A stretch of DNA of 64,000 nucleotides. It comes from Epinephelus fuscoguttatus. Lineage: Eukaryota; Chordata; Actinopteri; Perciformes; Serranidae. Positions within the stretch are counted from its first letter, which is position 1. Each line of letters starts with the position of its first letter. Below the pieces are notes generated by a model. It worked only from the letters and a program-made list of their open reading frames with translations. It searched no databases and had not been told where the DNA came from. The position numbers and the translations under genes were made by a program. The stretch is from the NCBI RefSeq assembly GCF_011397635.1, contig NC_064765.1:28300632-28364631 (forward strand), written 5' to 3'. Below are positions 63,459 to 64,000 of this stretch, piece by piece.

Positions 63459-64000
63459 AGGGGCCAATGAAGGGCCAGTGGGATTATGGATTAGCCGGCC
63501 TTGCCAAGGATTTAAGACGACGGTGTTTATTTCCCTGCAAAGAGAGGGAGAGCTAATTCTATCCACTGTGCTGTTGTAACACACTTCCACAGTTTTTACA
63601 GTAAAGTGTGAGGAAAAGTGATTTATCTGAGAATTTATCTGTGCATAATATGTATTTCAGAGAGACATACATATTATACACATTTTTACGTTTACAGTTT
63701 ATGGAACTCATTACTTGGCTTTGTGATTGTACTACAGATTCAGGGGTTTTGGAAATGAATCATGCTTCACACAAGCTTGTACAGTATATTGCAAGTTTAC
63801 TTTCAGTTCATTCAGAGGTTACATCTTAACAATTCAAAATACTGAATGTAGTATGTCTGTGGCTTTATCTTATCTCAACTTTGACTGGTTAAAATGTGTT
63901 TATAAATATCTGAGTGGGTTGTTGCTCCATTACTGGCAAAGTAACCATATTATTGAATGAACTGAAAGTAACTTCATCACATCAGTGCCATGAACCATTC
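63459..64000 (+). other. PCARE 3' UTR, window end
   Basis: Follows the TAA stop. No AATAAA is seen before the window ends, so the transcript probably extends beyond it. Confidence 0.45.

Noticed and set aside
1..64000. tRNA or rRNA genes
   Set aside because: No A/B-box cloverleaf or rRNA segment was noticed by eye; a tRNAscan-type search was not possible.

Overview
The window is nuclear DNA of a ray-finned fish, most likely a percomorph teleost. It has large intron-split vertebrate genes and fish-type DNA transposon remnants (Tc1, PIF/Harbinger with Myb/SANT- or MADF-like partner genes, many MITEs) and a Ty3/Gypsy fragment. There is no operon structure. All homology calls rest on recalled vertebrate family features and hand-traced exons; no search was run.

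Layout. Positions 1-26,000 are a gene-poor stretch of nested mobile elements: a frameshifted Gypsy integrase end at the left edge, palindromic MITEs, an element with a SWIM-finger exon, a deleted Harbinger at 13.76-14.94 kb, a broken Tc1 at 17.9-18.95 kb, a second Harbinger remnant near 22 kb and a GC-rich tandem duplication at 23 kb. I see no host gene there. From 26,354 onward come four protein genes with complete coding exons: WDR43 (minus, 18 coding exons, 658 aa), TRMT61B (plus, 7 coding exons, 484 aa), SPDYA/Speedy A (minus, 6 coding exons, 327 aa) and PCARE/C2orf71 (plus, 2 coding exons, 1167 aa). Every exon chain was checked for GT-AG junctions and continuous reading frame.

How they relate. 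The genes are not one pathway. WDR43 is a nucleolar ribosome-biogenesis factor of the small-subunit processome. TRMT61B is a mitochondrial tRNA/rRNA adenine-N1 methyltransferase. SPDYA is a cyclin-unlike activator of CDK1/2. PCARE is a photoreceptor cilium actin regulator. They sit together because the block is conserved: the same genes cluster on human 2p23. In this fish PCARE lies beyond SPDYA rather than beyond WDR43, and TOGARAM2 is not seen between them. WDR43 and TRMT61B are divergent; TRMT61B and SPDYA converge with possibly overlapping 3' ends.

I did not find a convincing undescribed system. The most useful observations are the gene-order change, the exact gene models, deleted Harbinger copies that keep pieces of both genes, and several nested insertions that order transposition events.
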